Shown in pieces: positions 45,126 to 54,747 of a DNA stretch of 64,000 bases (its first letter is position 1; each line of letters opens with the position of its first letter). The DNA comes from CBDAQA01 sp965198865 (GTDB lineage Bacteria; Planctomycetota; Phycisphaerae; Tepidisphaerales; Tepidisphaeraceae): assembly GCA_965198865.1 (NCBI GenBank), contig CBDAQA010000022.1, positions 186,001-250,000 of the forward strand, read 5' to 3'. Under the pieces are notes generated by a model. The model was given only the letters and a program-made list of their open reading frames with translations. It searched no databases and was not told the DNA's origin. The position numbers and the translations under genes are program-made.

Positions 45126-46463
45126 ATGATCCTGCGCCTCCCACTCCACCGTCTAATTGCCGCCGCTGTTGCCATCGGCTTGTCGACCACCGCCTTCGCC
45201 CGGGACGAGAAGTACTCGACCGGCCCCGTCGGCGAGACGCCCGCCCAGCGGGACGCCCGCATGGCGTGGTGGCGCGATGCTAGCTTCGGCATGTTCATCC
45301 ACTGGGGCATCTACGCCGTGCCGGCCAAGGGGGAGTGGTACATGACCAACGCCAAGGTGCCGCGGGCGGAGTATGAGAAGTACGCCGAGCAGTTCAATCC
45401 CGCGAAGTTTGATGCCGACGCGATCGCGGCCGCCGCTGCCGCCGCCGGGCAGAAGTACCTGGTCATCACCGCCAAGCACCACGACGGCTTCTGCATGTTC
45501 CAGACCGAGACGACGAAGTACAACGTCGTCGACGCCACGCCCTGGCACACCGATCCGCTCAAGCCGTTGGCCGAGGCGTGCGCGAGGCACGGCGTGAAGT
45601 TCTGCGCCTACTACTCCATCATGGACTGGCACAGCCCCGACCAGGACCCGGCCAAGCCCGAGCCCACGACGCATCCCACCTGGAACCCCACCAACCTGGC
45701 CACGCCCGAGCACAAGTCGGCGTACGTCGCCTACATGAAGGCGCAGCTGAAGGACCTGATCACCCGCTACCACCCCGGCGTGATCTGGTTCGACGGCGAC
45801 TGGGTCAAGGGGTGGACCAAGGACGATGGCAAGGACCTGCTGGCCTACCTGTACGAGCTGGACCCGAAGCTGATCGTCGACGACCGCACCGGCGGGGCCG
45901 GCGGCGACTACGGCACGCCGGAGCAGAAGATCCCCGCCAACGGCCTCGGTCACGACTGGGAAACCTGCATGACCATCAACGGGTCGTGGGGCTTCAACGC
46001 CCGCGACAAGAAGTTCAAGTCGGCCGGCCTGCTGGTCCACAACCTGATGGACATCGCCAGCAAGGGCGGGAACTACCTGCTGAACGTCGGCCCCACGGCC
46101 GACGGCGACATCCCCCAGCCCGAACTGCAACGGCTCTCGTCGATCGGCAACTGGTTGACGGTGAACGGCGCCGCCCTCTACGGCACGTCGGCCAGCCCCT
46201 TTGCGGAGCAGCTGGCGTGGGGCCGGGCGACGCGGAAGGGGCACACGCTGTACCTGACCGTGTTCGACTGGCCCACCGATGGCAAGCTGACCGTCCCGCT
46301 GGCGACGCCCGCGATCGCGGCCCACACCCTGTCCGATCCGATGAAGCCGTTGCCCGTCACCAGCGGGCCCGATGGGGCGACGATCGACGTGTCGAAAACC
46401 GCCGCCGACCCGCTGGCGACGGTGATCGCGGTGGAGTGCGCCGGCGAGCCGGCGGCGAAGTAG
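45126..46463 (+). CDS. GH29 alpha-L-fucosidase, secreted
   Basis: The protein has 445 residues with a signal peptide (about 1-25, AAAVAIGLSTTAFA). The GH29 barrel shows SFGMFIHWGIYAVPAKGEWY, YLVITAKHHDGFCMFQTETT, and VIWFDGDW, where Asp223 should be the nucleophile; WETCMTINGSWGF and GGNYLLNVGPTADGDIP are family signatures. A C-terminal beta-sandwich (about 355-445) follows. It releases fucose from exported glycans; planctomycetes often use it on algal or mucin-like polysaccharide. Confidence 0.95.
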   Translation: MILRLPLHRLIAAAVAIGLSTTAFARDEKYSTGPVGETPAQRDARMAWWRDASFGMFIHWGIYAVPAKGEWYMTNAKVPRAEYEKYAEQFNPAKFDADAIAAAAAAAGQKYLVITAKHHDGFCMFQTETTKYNVVDATPWHTDPLKPLAEACARHGVKFCAYYSIMDWHSPDQDPAKPEPTTHPTWNPTNLATPEHKSAYVAYMKAQLKDLITRYHPGVIWFDGDWVKGWTKDDGKDLLAYLYELDPKLIVDDRTGGAGGDYGTPEQKIPANGLGHDWETCMTINGSWGFNARDKKFKSAGLLVHNLMDIASKGGNYLLNVGPTADGDIPQPELQRLSSIGNWLTVNGAALYGTSASPFAEQLAWGRATRKGHTLYLTVFDWPTDGKLTVPLATPAIAAHTLSDPMKPLPVTSGPDGATIDVSKTAADPLATVIAVECAGEPAAK

Positions 46464-46530
46464 GGGCTGGCGAATTGCGGATGATCCGTCGCGTCGGTCG
46501 CCGCAGGGAAGTCGGCGTCGCTTGCGCCAT

Positions 46531-47124
46531 TCAGGTGCCGGCCAAGAGCACCGCGTCCGCCGTCATCACGGCGATCCGCGGATCGTCCGGCGGCTGCCCG
46601 TACACCTCGGCATAGATGATCGCCAGCCACCGCGCCAAATCGGCCTGCGTCACGACGTCCGCCCCGGCCACCATCAGCCCCATCGGTGGGGCGCCGGGCA
46701 GGGGCAACAAGTATCGCAACCCCAGCAGTTCCCGGCACCCGAGCCGTCGGTAGAACGCTCGCCGGCGGTCGGCGTCCGCATCGCCGGTCTCGATTTCAAT
46801 CAGCACCGCTCGACCGGCGAGCGCGACGGCGTGGGCAAACAGCTGGCCGCCCACGCCGCCGCCGCGGGCCGCCTCGGCGACGGCGAGGTACTCCAGCAAC
46901 GCGGCGTCGATTCCCGTCGTCGGAACGAACAGGACGGCGAAGCCGAGCACGGCGCGGTCCCGCTCGGCGACCAACAACGCGGATGACGCATGCCCACACG
47001 GCAGCGACCGCAGCCACGCGACCGGCTTCCGCTCGTTGGCCGGCAGGGCGTCGACGTAGATCTGCTCGACCGTCGCCATCGCGGGGTCGGACGGGTTGGT
47101 CAATCGGCGAACCTTGGCGAACAC
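46531..47124 (-). CDS. GNAT-family N-acetyltransferase
   Basis: The protein has 197 residues if started at the GTG 47124 (FAKVRRLTNPSDPAMATVEQ), the normal beginning of such proteins; ATG 47079 and 47175 are alternatives. The acetyl-CoA loop appears in LEYLAVAEAARGGGVGGQLF (RGxGxG-type, here RGGGVGG). Later GDADADRRRAFYRRLGCREL is typical of the last helix. Substrate unknown. It is divergent from the TPR gene with about 50 bases between. Confidence 0.8.
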   Translation of the reverse strand: MFAKVRRLTNPSDPAMATVEQIYVDALPANERKPVAWLRSLPCGHASSALLVAERDRAVLGFAVLFVPTTGIDAALLEYLAVAEAARGGGVGGQLFAHAVALAGRAVLIEIETGDADADRRRAFYRRLGCRELLGLRYLLPLPGAPPMGLMVAGADVVTQADLARWLAIIYAEVYGQPPDDPRIAVMTADAVLLAGT

Positions 47125-47173
47125 GGGGCCCGATCGTACACGGCGCGCCCGTCCCGCGTTAAAATCGGCCGAC

Positions 47174-49003
47174 ATGGCGATGAACATCCAGGCGGAACAG
47201 CTCCGCGCCCTGCCGGCGCGACCCACCGTGACCTGGCAGGGCGGCGCCGTCACGCTGCCGGCCAAGGTCCGCGGCGACGACGGGTCCGACTACACGCCGG
47301 CCCTGTTCCTGTGGGTCGACACGACCACCGGCATGGTCCGCCCGTCGATGCCGGGCGGCTCGCGGGTCACGCCGGACGTGGTCGTGCAGTCGTTCCTCGA
47401 CTTCGCGAACGCCGGCGGGCAGGGGGGCTACCGGCCGGGCCGTCTGGAGGTGAGCGACGCCGCGTTCGCCGCCGCGCTGACCGACCTCGTGTCGCCGCTG
47501 GGGATCACGGTCGCGGTGCTCCCGCGATTGCAGGCGGTCGACGCGATGGCGGCGGAGCTGATGGGCTCGATGGGGCTGGGCGGTGACGTGGCGCCGCCGG
47601 ACGCGCTGGCCGACGACCCGGCGATCACGCCCGACCGGCTGGGCCGGTTCGCGGCGGCGGCGGCGGGGTTCCACGCGGCCGCGCCGTGGAAGCTGTTCGG
47701 CCCGACCGACCTGGTACGGGTCGTCAAGCCGAAGGTCGCCAAACCGTTCCGCTTCTTCAACGTGATGGGCGGCGGGGGCGAGCAGTTCGGGCTGGCGTTC
47801 TTCCCGAGCGTCGCGGCGTTCCGGCAGATGTCCGAGGGCGACCCCGGCGAGTACGCGGCCAAGCACGCGATGGTCAGCGTCACGTTCGACACCGACGAGA
47901 TGATCCCGCCGGGCGACGTGGCGCTCTGGAAGCAGCACGACTGGCCCACCGGCAAGCGAGGGCGGAAGGTGGTCTACCCGTTCCCGGTCACGTTCAACCG
48001 GGGCGTGTGGATCCGGCCGACCGTCGCCGAGCTGGCCGTGATGGAGGGGCTGCTGCGCGCCGTGACCGCGGTCGACGAGGCCGGTGTGATCGCCGGGAAG
48101 TGGACGGCCACGGTGCCGGCCGCCGATGGCCCGGCCGAGTTCGCGTTCGACGTGTCGACGCAGGCGATGCCGTCGCTGTCGGCGATGAGCCCGATGAGCC
48201 CGTTCGGGGGCCTCGCCGACCCGCCGGCGACCGAGGCGGAACGGCTGATCGAGGCGTCGCTGAGCGCGGGCGGCGTCCGCGCGGCCGACCTGGCGCGGCG
48301 GGCGGTCGCGGCCGACCCCGACGCGGTCGACGCCTACGTCCGGCTCGGCGACCTCGCCCCCTCGCCGGCGGAGGGCATCGAGTTCTACAAGCAGGGCCTC
48401 GCCGCCGGCGAGCGGGCGCTGGGGGCGAGGTACTTCAAGACCCACATGGGCGAGTTCTGGGGCCTCCTCGAGACCCGGCCCTACATGCGGGCGCTGGCCG
48501 GGCTGGCGCAGGCGTACCGCACGTCGGGCCAGCTGGACGAGGCCATCCGCACCTGGCAGCGGATGCTCGAGTTGAACCCCAACGACAACCAGGGCATGCG
48601 GGACGTCCTGGCGGCCGTGCTGATGGAGCAGGGGCGCGACGCAGACGCGACGGCGCTGATGGCGAAGTACCCCGACGAGGCGTCCGCCGTCCACACCTAC
48701 ACCGAGGCGCTGCTGGCGTTCCGGAAGGGTGGCGACTCGCCGGACGCCGTCGAGAAGCTGCGGCTGGCGTTGGAGTGCAACCCGCACCTGGTGACGTTCC
48801 TGACCGGCCACCGCACGGTGCCGAAGCACATCCCCGAGATGTACTCCCACGGCGAGGAGACCGAGGCCCTGACGTTCGCCGGCGACCTCCTGCCCGGCTG
48901 GCGGGACACGCCGGGCGCGGTCGACTGGCTGCTGAAGCACGTGGACGTCAGACGCGCGCCCAAGGCGAAGGGGGCCAAGCGGGCGGGGAAGAAAAAGAAG
49001 TGA
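47174..49003 (+). CDS. TPR-containing protein, unknown function
   Basis: The protein has 609 residues. The first 400 residues are an unrecognised alpha/beta region (PTVTWQGGAVTLPAKVRGDD, KPFRFFNVMGGGGEQFGLAF). About 420-570 are TPR-like helices with YMRALAGLAQAYRTSGQLDE, RMLELNPNDNQGMRDVLAAV and LMEQGRDADATALMAKYPDE, the ST7-like form in which a pair of helices carries LNPNDNQG. The C-terminus is a Lys-rich tail (AKGAKRAGKKKK), perhaps for nucleic-acid or membrane contact. Confidence 0.75.
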   Translation: MAMNIQAEQLRALPARPTVTWQGGAVTLPAKVRGDDGSDYTPALFLWVDTTTGMVRPSMPGGSRVTPDVVVQSFLDFANAGGQGGYRPGRLEVSDAAFAAALTDLVSPLGITVAVLPRLQAVDAMAAELMGSMGLGGDVAPPDALADDPAITPDRLGRFAAAAAGFHAAAPWKLFGPTDLVRVVKPKVAKPFRFFNVMGGGGEQFGLAFFPSVAAFRQMSEGDPGEYAAKHAMVSVTFDTDEMIPPGDVALWKQHDWPTGKRGRKVVYPFPVTFNRGVWIRPTVAELAVMEGLLRAVTAVDEAGVIAGKWTATVPAADGPAEFAFDVSTQAMPSLSAMSPMSPFGGLADPPATEAERLIEASLSAGGVRAADLARRAVAADPDAVDAYVRLGDLAPSPAEGIEFYKQGLAAGERALGARYFKTHMGEFWGLLETRPYMRALAGLAQAYRTSGQLDEAIRTWQRMLELNPNDNQGMRDVLAAVLMEQGRDADATALMAKYPDEASAVHTYTEALLAFRKGGDSPDAVEKLRLALECNPHLVTFLTGHRTVPKHIPEMYSHGEETEALTFAGDLLPGWRDTPGAVDWLLKHVDVRRAPKAKGAKRAGKKKK

Positions 49004-49043
49004 TGGACCGCTCGCGATCGGTTGCCACCGATGCCGCCGACCC

Positions 49044-49568
49044 TCATCGTCTTTTTGTCCCCGCCACGCCCGATGTCACGAGTTGACGGAGGGCCGACGC
49101 GGAACCGTTTGCTCGCCGTGCTGTGATGTCTCCCCCGTTGCGAATGACGTCGGGCGGTCGGGCGACGCCGGGCAGTTCCGCCCCGATCGCCGCCAGCCAT
49201 GCGGTCGGATCGCGGTCGATGGTGTCGAGCAGTCGGGCCGCCATCGGTGCCGGCGTCCGTTTCCCCTGCTCCCAGCTCTGGGCCAAGATCGTCGACACGC
49301 CCAGCAGCCGGGCGAACGCCGCCTGGGCGATCCGGAGCCGGCCGCGCAGGTCGCGGACGCGAGCCGGTGTCCACGCGGTTGGCTCGGGGATGCTGTAGGT
49401 CCGCGACGGGTGCCGGGTGGCCGGGTCGACCCCGGCCCGCTTCAGGGCGATCACCTCCCGCAGCCCACTGATGATGTCGTCAGCCGCGGACGGCTCCATG
49501 GCGACGGCGGCGGTGGCCATGCCGCGGCGTCCACGCCGGCCGATGTTGGATGGCTTCTTGGGGGACAT
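49044..49568 (-). CDS. HigA-like antitoxin, XRE family
   Basis: The protein has 174 residues with a DNA-binding domain at about 75-145: WTPARVRDLRGRLRIAQAAF, ARLLGVSTILAQSWEQGKRT and MAARLLDTIDRDPTAW. The VSxxxxxxWEQGxRxP form is that of HigA/MqsA-type antitoxins encoded after their toxin. I start at 49568 where AGAGGA lies about 6 bases upstream; an ATG at 49631 overlaps the toxin stop as ATGA and would give a 21-residue extension, so coupling is possible. Confidence 0.75.
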   Translation of the reverse strand: MSPKKPSNIGRRGRRGMATAAVAMEPSAADDIISGLREVIALKRAGVDPATRHPSRTYSIPEPTAWTPARVRDLRGRLRIAQAAFARLLGVSTILAQSWEQGKRTPAPMAARLLDTIDRDPTAWLAAIGAELPGVARPPDVIRNGGDITARRANGSASALRQLVTSGVAGTKRR

Positions 49569-49627
49569 GGTCGTTCCTCTCGGTTGGTCTGCACCCGCGG
49601 AGCGGTGGAGTCGCCTGCGGGTGTCGG

Positions 49628-49975
49628 TCATCCCTTGCGGTGAAGCTCGGTCAGGATCTCCACCGCTGCCCGCATCGCTGCCTTTTGCTCGGCGGTGAAG
49701 TTCTCCTGTTCATTCTTGGCCAGCAGCGACAGCAGGTAGACGGTGTTGGCCACAGGGAAGAACGCGAACGCCACGCGCATCGCGCCGCTCTTACCCGTGT
49801 TCCGCGACGGCGGGGCGAACCGCAGCTTGCGGACGCCGCCGGTGCCGGCCATCACGGGGCCGGCGGTCGGGCGAGCTTCCAGGGTCGCCTCCAGCGCCTG
49901 GAGGTCCTCGTCGGTCAGGCCGGCCCGTCTCCACTTGGCGACGAAACCGGCAAGCTGAATCAGCGTCACCCTCAT
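49628..49975 (-). CDS. RelE/HigB-like toxin
   Basis: The protein has 115 residues. RVTLIQLAGFVAKWRRAGLT, then TGGVRKLRFAPPSRNTGKSG and MRVAFAFFPVANTVYLLSLL match the RelE/HigB ribonuclease fold; AKNEQENFTAEQKAAMRAAV closes it. Toxin-first order with the XRE gene right behind is the HigBA arrangement. The antitoxin probably represses the pair through an operator upstream of 49975; none was identified. Confidence 0.8.
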   Translation of the reverse strand: MRVTLIQLAGFVAKWRRAGLTDEDLQALEATLEARPTAGPVMAGTGGVRKLRFAPPSRNTGKSGAMRVAFAFFPVANTVYLLSLLAKNEQENFTAEQKAAMRAAVEILTELHRKG

Positions 49976-50147
49976 ACGCGGTACCACATTATACGCCGTG
50001 TTCGTTGCCACCGCACGTCCGGGTTCTCGTGGGTCGCGGCTGGCGAAGATGCGTCCGTGTTGGCTGGCAGGAGTGCCGCCGCCCTCCAAACGTTGCGCCC
50101 GTTTGTAATCCCCTTGAACCCTGTCGACCGGGTACCGTTCGCCGCGC

Positions 50148-50936
50148 ATGGTTGAACCGATGATCGACGTCGTCCGCGTCACGCACCACTACGGCGTCCG
50201 GCCGGTGCTGCGCGACGTGTCGCTGTCCGTGGCGCCGGGCGAACTGCTGGCGCTGATGGGGCCGAACGGCATGGGCAAGAGCACGCTGGTGGGCGTGATG
50301 GCCGGCGTGCTGTGGCCGGTGGCGGGGCACGTGACGGTGGGCGGGCACCGGCGGCGCGGCGACGAGGCCGACGAGCTGGCCGCCCGGCAGCTGGTCGCCT
50401 ACCTGCCGGCCGAGCCGTGGGCACCGGTCATGCGGACCGGCCGGCAGTGGATCCTGGCCAACGCCCGGGTCTACGGCGTGCCCGACGACCGGCTGCTCCC
50501 GCACGTGGAACGGCTGCTCGACGTGTTCGACCTGACCCGCCAGGGCGACGTGCCGATCACCGCCTACTCCACGGGCCAGAAGAAGAAGGTGGCCATCTGC
50601 GCCGTGCTGGCGACCGAGGCGCCGGTGCTGCTGCTGGACGAGCCGTTCGCGGGCGGGATGGACCCGTCGGCGCTGCTGGCGCTCAAGCGGATCCTGCTGC
50701 ACCACCGCGACCGGCGCGACCGCACGGTCGTCATGGCCACGCCGGTGCCCGAGCTGGTCGAGGAGCTGGCCGACCGCGTGGGGATCATCGCCGGCGGTGA
50801 GCTCAGGGCGCTGACGACGGTCGCCCAGTTCCGCGCCGACGCGGGCGGGGCGTCGCTCGAGGAGGCGTACCAGCGGCAGGTCGACACCCGCACGCTGGAG
50901 AAGGTCGAACGCTACCTGGCCGGGGAGGACGCGTGA
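50148..50936 (+). CDS. ABC transporter ATP-binding protein
   Basis: The protein has 262 residues. Walker A is GPNGMGKST, the signature loop is YSTGQKKKVAICAVLA (in place of LSGGQ), Walker B is PVLLLDEPFAGGMDP. The H-loop histidine appears replaced (VVMATPVPELVEEL), unusual for an active exporter but seen in ABC-2-type relatives. The start is at 50148 or four codons later at 50160. It overlaps the next gene by GTGA, so the two are coupled. Confidence 0.88.
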   Translation: MVEPMIDVVRVTHHYGVRPVLRDVSLSVAPGELLALMGPNGMGKSTLVGVMAGVLWPVAGHVTVGGHRRRGDEADELAARQLVAYLPAEPWAPVMRTGRQWILANARVYGVPDDRLLPHVERLLDVFDLTRQGDVPITAYSTGQKKKVAICAVLATEAPVLLLDEPFAGGMDPSALLALKRILLHHRDRRDRTVVMATPVPELVEELADRVGIIAGGELRALTTVAQFRADAGGASLEEAYQRQVDTRTLEKVERYLAGEDA

Positions 50937-52102
50937 ACCGCTCGCCGTTTCGCCGGCCGCTGGCGCGGGTGCCGCTCACGATGGTCGGGGCGGGGCTCTT
51001 CTTCTACGCGCTGGTCACCGTTTGGGTCGGGTGGGACACCGGCTACCGCGATTGGGCGGCGCTGCGGAACGCCTGTTGGCCGTCGCACGTGATGATGCTG
51101 ATCGGCGTGCCGCTGGCCGGCGGGCTGGCGCGGATGATCGCGGGCAACCCGCGGTCGCAGCCCAGCTACGCGCGGTGGCTCGGGACGACGCCGTGGCGGC
51201 CGGGGCAACGGCTGCCGCTGGGGCCGTTGGTCTGGGCATGGGAGGACGTCGTCGCCCTGGTGCCGTTGGCGCTGCTGGCGCGTTACGACGTGGGGCTGCC
51301 GTGGTTCGTGCCGGTCGTGCCGTACGTGGTGGCGCGGGCGATCGGCGCGGCGCTGTCGGCCGCCAAGTCGGGCCGGGCCGATGCGGCGGCCGTCGTGGCG
51401 TTCGTCGCGCCGGTTCTGCTGCTGGCGTGGCGGTGGGATGGTGCGATGGTCGCGGCGCTCGTGGCGTTGGCGGCCGCCGACTCATTGGCCGTCCGCGCGG
51501 CGCTCTCGAACTTCCCGTGGGAGCCCGCCGACCCCGCGATCGGCCCGCGGCGTTGGCCGATCGGCACGATCGCCTGGCCGACCAACATGGTGGGACCAGT
51601 GTCGGTTTCCGAGCCGGTGCCGTTGGGCTGGTGCATCGCCTTGCCGCTGCTGGCGGGGTGGTGGGCGTGGTCGCTCGTCCACGCGGCGTTCTGGTTGCCC
51701 GGCTGGCAGAACGGTCCCGACTGGCACGCGTTCATGACGTTCGTCGGGGGCTTGCTCGTGCTCGTGCGGCTCGCGGTCTACTGCGGCCGGTTCCACCCGC
51801 CGATCAACCTGCGCGGGCGGTTGTTCACCGGGCGTCTGCTGATTCCCGGCTACGACCGGGTGCTGCTGACCCCCGCCGTCGCCATCGCGGCGACGTTGCT
51901 GGTCCCGGGTTGGGTGCAGGCGGCCGGCGGCACGCCGGCGCTGGCGCTCGCGGCCGAACTGGTCGTGGTCAGCGGCATCCTGTTGCTGGGTGCTCCCACG
52001 TTGCGGGGCTGGCAGTTGACCGGGCATCACCGCATCTTTCGCGGCACGAAGCCGGTGGTGCGGCAGCAGGGTCGGCAACCGCTGTCGTTGAACGGCCCGT
52101 GA
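50933..52102 (+). CDS. Polytopic membrane protein, probable ABC partner
   Basis: The protein has 389 residues with about 8-9 membrane segments (for example VPLTMVGAGLFFYALVTVWV and LALAAELVVVSGILLLGAPT) and a start codon GTG overlapping the ATPase stop. No sequence family recognised. Its position and coupling make it the likely membrane component of the transporter; substrate unknown. Confidence 0.7.
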   Translation: MNRSPFRRPLARVPLTMVGAGLFFYALVTVWVGWDTGYRDWAALRNACWPSHVMMLIGVPLAGGLARMIAGNPRSQPSYARWLGTTPWRPGQRLPLGPLVWAWEDVVALVPLALLARYDVGLPWFVPVVPYVVARAIGAALSAAKSGRADAAAVVAFVAPVLLLAWRWDGAMVAALVALAAADSLAVRAALSNFPWEPADPAIGPRRWPIGTIAWPTNMVGPVSVSEPVPLGWCIALPLLAGWWAWSLVHAAFWLPGWQNGPDWHAFMTFVGGLLVLVRLAVYCGRFHPPINLRGRLFTGRLLIPGYDRVLLTPAVAIAATLLVPGWVQAAGGTPALALAAELVVVSGILLLGAPTLRGWQLTGHHRIFRGTKPVVRQQGRQPLSLNGP

Positions 52103-52203
52103 TCGCCCTGCCAGCATGGAAGCGCCCAACCGAGCTCGACTGGCTGGATGGGGCGAAGGGGTTATGCTGGGCGGGGTCGGGCCGTCGTCCACTGGAGCCT
52201 CGC

Positions 52204-53445
52204 ATGAACCTTACCCCGCGGCCGTCCGACCGGCGGGTGCAGACCGTCTGCCTGCTGACGCTCACGCTGATCGCGGTCGGCGTCGCCATGGCGCTGCTCC
52301 AGCCGGTGCTGGTGCCGTTCGTGCTCGCGCTGTTCCTCAGCCAGTGCCTGGCGCCGCTGATCCTGTTGCTCATGCGGCGCGGGCGGCTGCCGCGGTGGCT
52401 GGCGGTGACCGTGGCGGTCACGCTGGCGGCGGCGCTGCTGACCGGCGTCGGGTTCGCCGTCGCCTCGTCCATCAGCAGCGCGCACGCGGGGGGCGACAGC
52501 CAGTTCACCGTCTACAAGACCCGGCTCGACGAGCTGTACACGAAGTTCCAGACCTCGCGGGTGGGCGTCGCCCTCGGCCTTCACCCCCAGGGCGAGGGCA
52601 CGGCCGGCGGGCAGACGTTCGTCTCGTACATCGTCCCCTACATCGGCAACGGCATCGGGCAGGTGGCGGGGCTGTCGTCGCACACGGCGACCGTGCTGCT
52701 GCTGATGGCGTTCCTGCTGTACGGCCGGCGGTGGGACGAGCAGGTGACCGACGGCGTGCGGCAGGGGTTCCCGGTCGCGCCGACGGGCGGGTCGCCGCCG
52801 GGGTGGGACGGAGCGGTGGTCGGCGCGCGGCGGGGCGGGCTCGTGGTCGAGATCGAGGCCCGCGTGCAGCAGTACATCTCGGTCACCGTGCTGATCTCGG
52901 CGCTGACCGGCGTGCTGGTCGGGGCGTCGCTGGGCATCCTGAACGTGCAGTTCGCCGCCGTCTTCGGGCTGCTGGCGGGCGTGCTGACGTTCATCCCCAA
53001 CTTCGGCGGCGTCATCGCCACGCTGCTGCCGATCCCGGTCGTGTTCCTCGACCCCAGCCTGTCGATCCCGGTGCAGGTGCTCGCCCTGGCCGTCCCGGCC
53101 GGCATCCAGGTGCTGATCGGCAGCGTCGTCCAGCCCAAGCTGACCGGCCAGTCGCTGGACCTGCACCCGGTGGTGATCCTGCTGTCGCTGCTGTTCTTCA
53201 CCATGATCTGGGGCGTGGGCGGGGCGTTCCTGGCCGTGCCGCTGACGGCCACGTTCAAGATCATCTTCGAGAAGATCCCCAACACGCGCCCGCTGGCCGC
53301 CGCCCTGGCCGGCAACCTGAACCCGCTGACCGACACGCTGGAGGCGCCGGGCGTGGAGAACGTCGCCGTCGTGCCGCAGGCGTTCGCCGACGCGGCGCGC
53401 GTCACCGTCGAGGACCGCGAGCTGGCGACCGATGCGCACGGCTGA
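52204..53445 (+). CDS. AI-2E family transporter
   Basis: The protein has 413 residues with about seven or eight membrane helices. The PerM/AI-2E signature is seen in PVLVPFVLALFLSQCLAPLI, the central hydrophilic loop (about 95-145), and the C-terminal SLGILNVQFAAVFGLLAGVL, TFIPNFGGVIATLLPIPVVF, VVQPKLTGQSLDLHPVVIL and WGVGGAFLAVPLTATFKIIF. Members include autoinducer-2 exporters and Na+/H+ antiporters; the substrate is open. I start at the ATG 52204; the frame is open far upstream as a shadow. Confidence 0.92.
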   Translation: MNLTPRPSDRRVQTVCLLTLTLIAVGVAMALLQPVLVPFVLALFLSQCLAPLILLLMRRGRLPRWLAVTVAVTLAAALLTGVGFAVASSISSAHAGGDSQFTVYKTRLDELYTKFQTSRVGVALGLHPQGEGTAGGQTFVSYIVPYIGNGIGQVAGLSSHTATVLLLMAFLLYGRRWDEQVTDGVRQGFPVAPTGGSPPGWDGAVVGARRGGLVVEIEARVQQYISVTVLISALTGVLVGASLGILNVQFAAVFGLLAGVLTFIPNFGGVIATLLPIPVVFLDPSLSIPVQVLALAVPAGIQVLIGSVVQPKLTGQSLDLHPVVILLSLLFFTMIWGVGGAFLAVPLTATFKIIFEKIPNTRPLAAALAGNLNPLTDTLEAPGVENVAVVPQAFADAARVTVEDRELATDAHG

Positions 53446-53491
53446 GCGCGATCCTTGACGCCCCGCAACCCCCTGAAATAATCGCGCCCAC

Positions 53492-54160
53492 ATGGATCCG
53501 ACCCGCAGCGAGTCCTTCCCCAACCCCGCGGTCCGTCGGCTCAGCCTTTACCTGCGGCAGCTGGAGTCGTTCAAGAAGGCCGGCCGCCGGACCGTCTCGT
53601 CCAAGCAGCTCGGCGAGAGCCTGAACCTGACCGACGCCCAGGTCCGCAAGGACCTGGCCTACTTCGGCCAGTTCGGCCACCCCGGCATCGGCTACCGCGT
53701 CGAGGACCTGATCGGGCAGGTGAAGCACATCCTCGGCACCGACCGCACCTGGAACGTGCTGCTGGTCGGCGCCGGCAACCTGGGCCGGGCGCTGATGTCG
53801 TACCGCGGGTTCGACGCCAAGGGGTTCTGCCTGACGGCCGTGTTCGACAACGACCCGGGCAAGGCGGGCACCCGGCTGGGCGACTTCGACGTCCAACCGC
53901 TGTCCGACCTGACCGACACCGTCCGCCGGCTCAACATCCAGCTCGGCATGATGGCCGTCCCCCCCGAGGCTGCCCAGGAGGTCGCCAACGCGCTCGTCTC
54001 CGCGGGCGTGCGCGGGCTGCTCAACTTCGCGCCGGCGTCCATCCAGGTGCCGGCCGACGTCGCGTTGAACGCCGTCGACCTCGCCGTCCAGTTGGAACAG
54101 CTCTCGTTCCAGGTGAACGTCTCCCCGACGTCCAGCGGACCGGTCGGCAAGGCTGGCTAG
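53492..54160 (+). CDS. rex: Redox-sensing repressor Rex
   Basis: The protein has 222 residues: a winged-helix domain (about 10-85, SKQLGESLNLTDAQVRKDLA, YFGQFGHPGIGY) and a Rossmann domain with the NADH loop GAGNLGRAL (93-101), then VFDNDPGKAG. It represses respiratory and fermentation genes when NADH is low and releases at high NADH. I see no convincing Rex operator (TTGTGAAN6TTCACAA type) in the window. It stands 46 bases after the transporter. Confidence 0.95.
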   Translation: MDPTRSESFPNPAVRRLSLYLRQLESFKKAGRRTVSSKQLGESLNLTDAQVRKDLAYFGQFGHPGIGYRVEDLIGQVKHILGTDRTWNVLLVGAGNLGRALMSYRGFDAKGFCLTAVFDNDPGKAGTRLGDFDVQPLSDLTDTVRRLNIQLGMMAVPPEAAQEVANALVSAGVRGLLNFAPASIQVPADVALNAVDLAVQLEQLSFQVNVSPTSSGPVGKAG

Positions 54161-54365
54161 AACCGCATTCTTGCCGGGAATTGCTGAAAACGTTAGCCGC
54201 CTACCGAGGGTATCCCTCAATTAGGGTGGTTGGTTTCAGCACTCCATCCGGGTAAACCTTAACATAGGGAATTCGACATACGTCGAGGGATCGGTTTCAC
54301 GCAGTGGGACCGTGCGGCGTGACGTCGGTCGCCTGACGCTTCAAGTCTTGTATCGGGGAGTACAT

Positions 54366-54707
54366 ATGGTTGCGTTCGGAACGATGGCAGTGGGCCGCAC
54401 GGCGTCGCCGCGCACGTGCGAACACCTTGAGATCCTGGAGCGGGAGCTCCTCGCGGCAGGGGTATCGGTCGGATCGGGTCGGCCGTGCCCGCACGATCCC
54501 GAGTGGGGCACGTGGTTCGAGGTCGACGCCCTCTTCGACGTCACGCGGCTCCGGCGTCGGCTGGCGCTGGACGCGTGCGTCAGCTACGAGGAGTACGAGG
54601 GCGTGCTTGCCCACAGCGACGCGACGTTCTACTGCAACTGCTGCAAGTGCGCGATCGTCGGGCTGCACCCGCGCTCGGCCACGCCGGGGACGCCACGCAT
54701 CGCGTGA
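54366..54707 (+). CDS. Small cysteine-rich protein, unknown function
   Basis: The protein has 113 residues. CEHLEILERELLAAGVSVGS, HDPEWGTWFEVDALFDVTRL, RRRLALDACVSYEEYEGV and the C-terminal DATFYCNCCKCAIVGLHP with four closely spaced cysteines suggest metal binding. It resembles short unknown proteins of planctomycetes. GGGGAG lies about 8 bases before the ATG at 54366, a strong ribosome site; the frame is open to 54312. Confidence 0.7.
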   Translation: MVAFGTMAVGRTASPRTCEHLEILERELLAAGVSVGSGRPCPHDPEWGTWFEVDALFDVTRLRRRLALDACVSYEEYEGVLAHSDATFYCNCCKCAIVGLHPRSATPGTPRIA

Positions 54708-54716
54708 GGGGTCTCG

Positions 54717-54740
54717 CAGCGGAGCCGCTGGGCTCCGTGC
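54717..54740. repeat. GCGGAGCCGCYGGGCTC palindrome, copy 1
   Basis: GCAGCGGAGCCGCTGGGCTC and four more bases, between two convergent genes. It folds as CAGCGG/CCGCTG or GGAGCC/GGCTCC. A close copy lies inside the next gene at 55487-55511. Confidence 0.7.
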
Positions 54741-54747
54741 GCGGTGT

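Noticed and set aside
51022..53445. A single 807-codon frame that would fuse upstream sequence to the AI-2E transporter
   Set aside because: The first 394 codons are the out-of-frame shadow of the membrane protein at 50933. The transporter family starts at 52204.
53446..54311. Rex operator near rex for autoregulation
   Set aside because: No TTGTGAA-N6-TTCACAA-like palindrome is present on either side of the gene.
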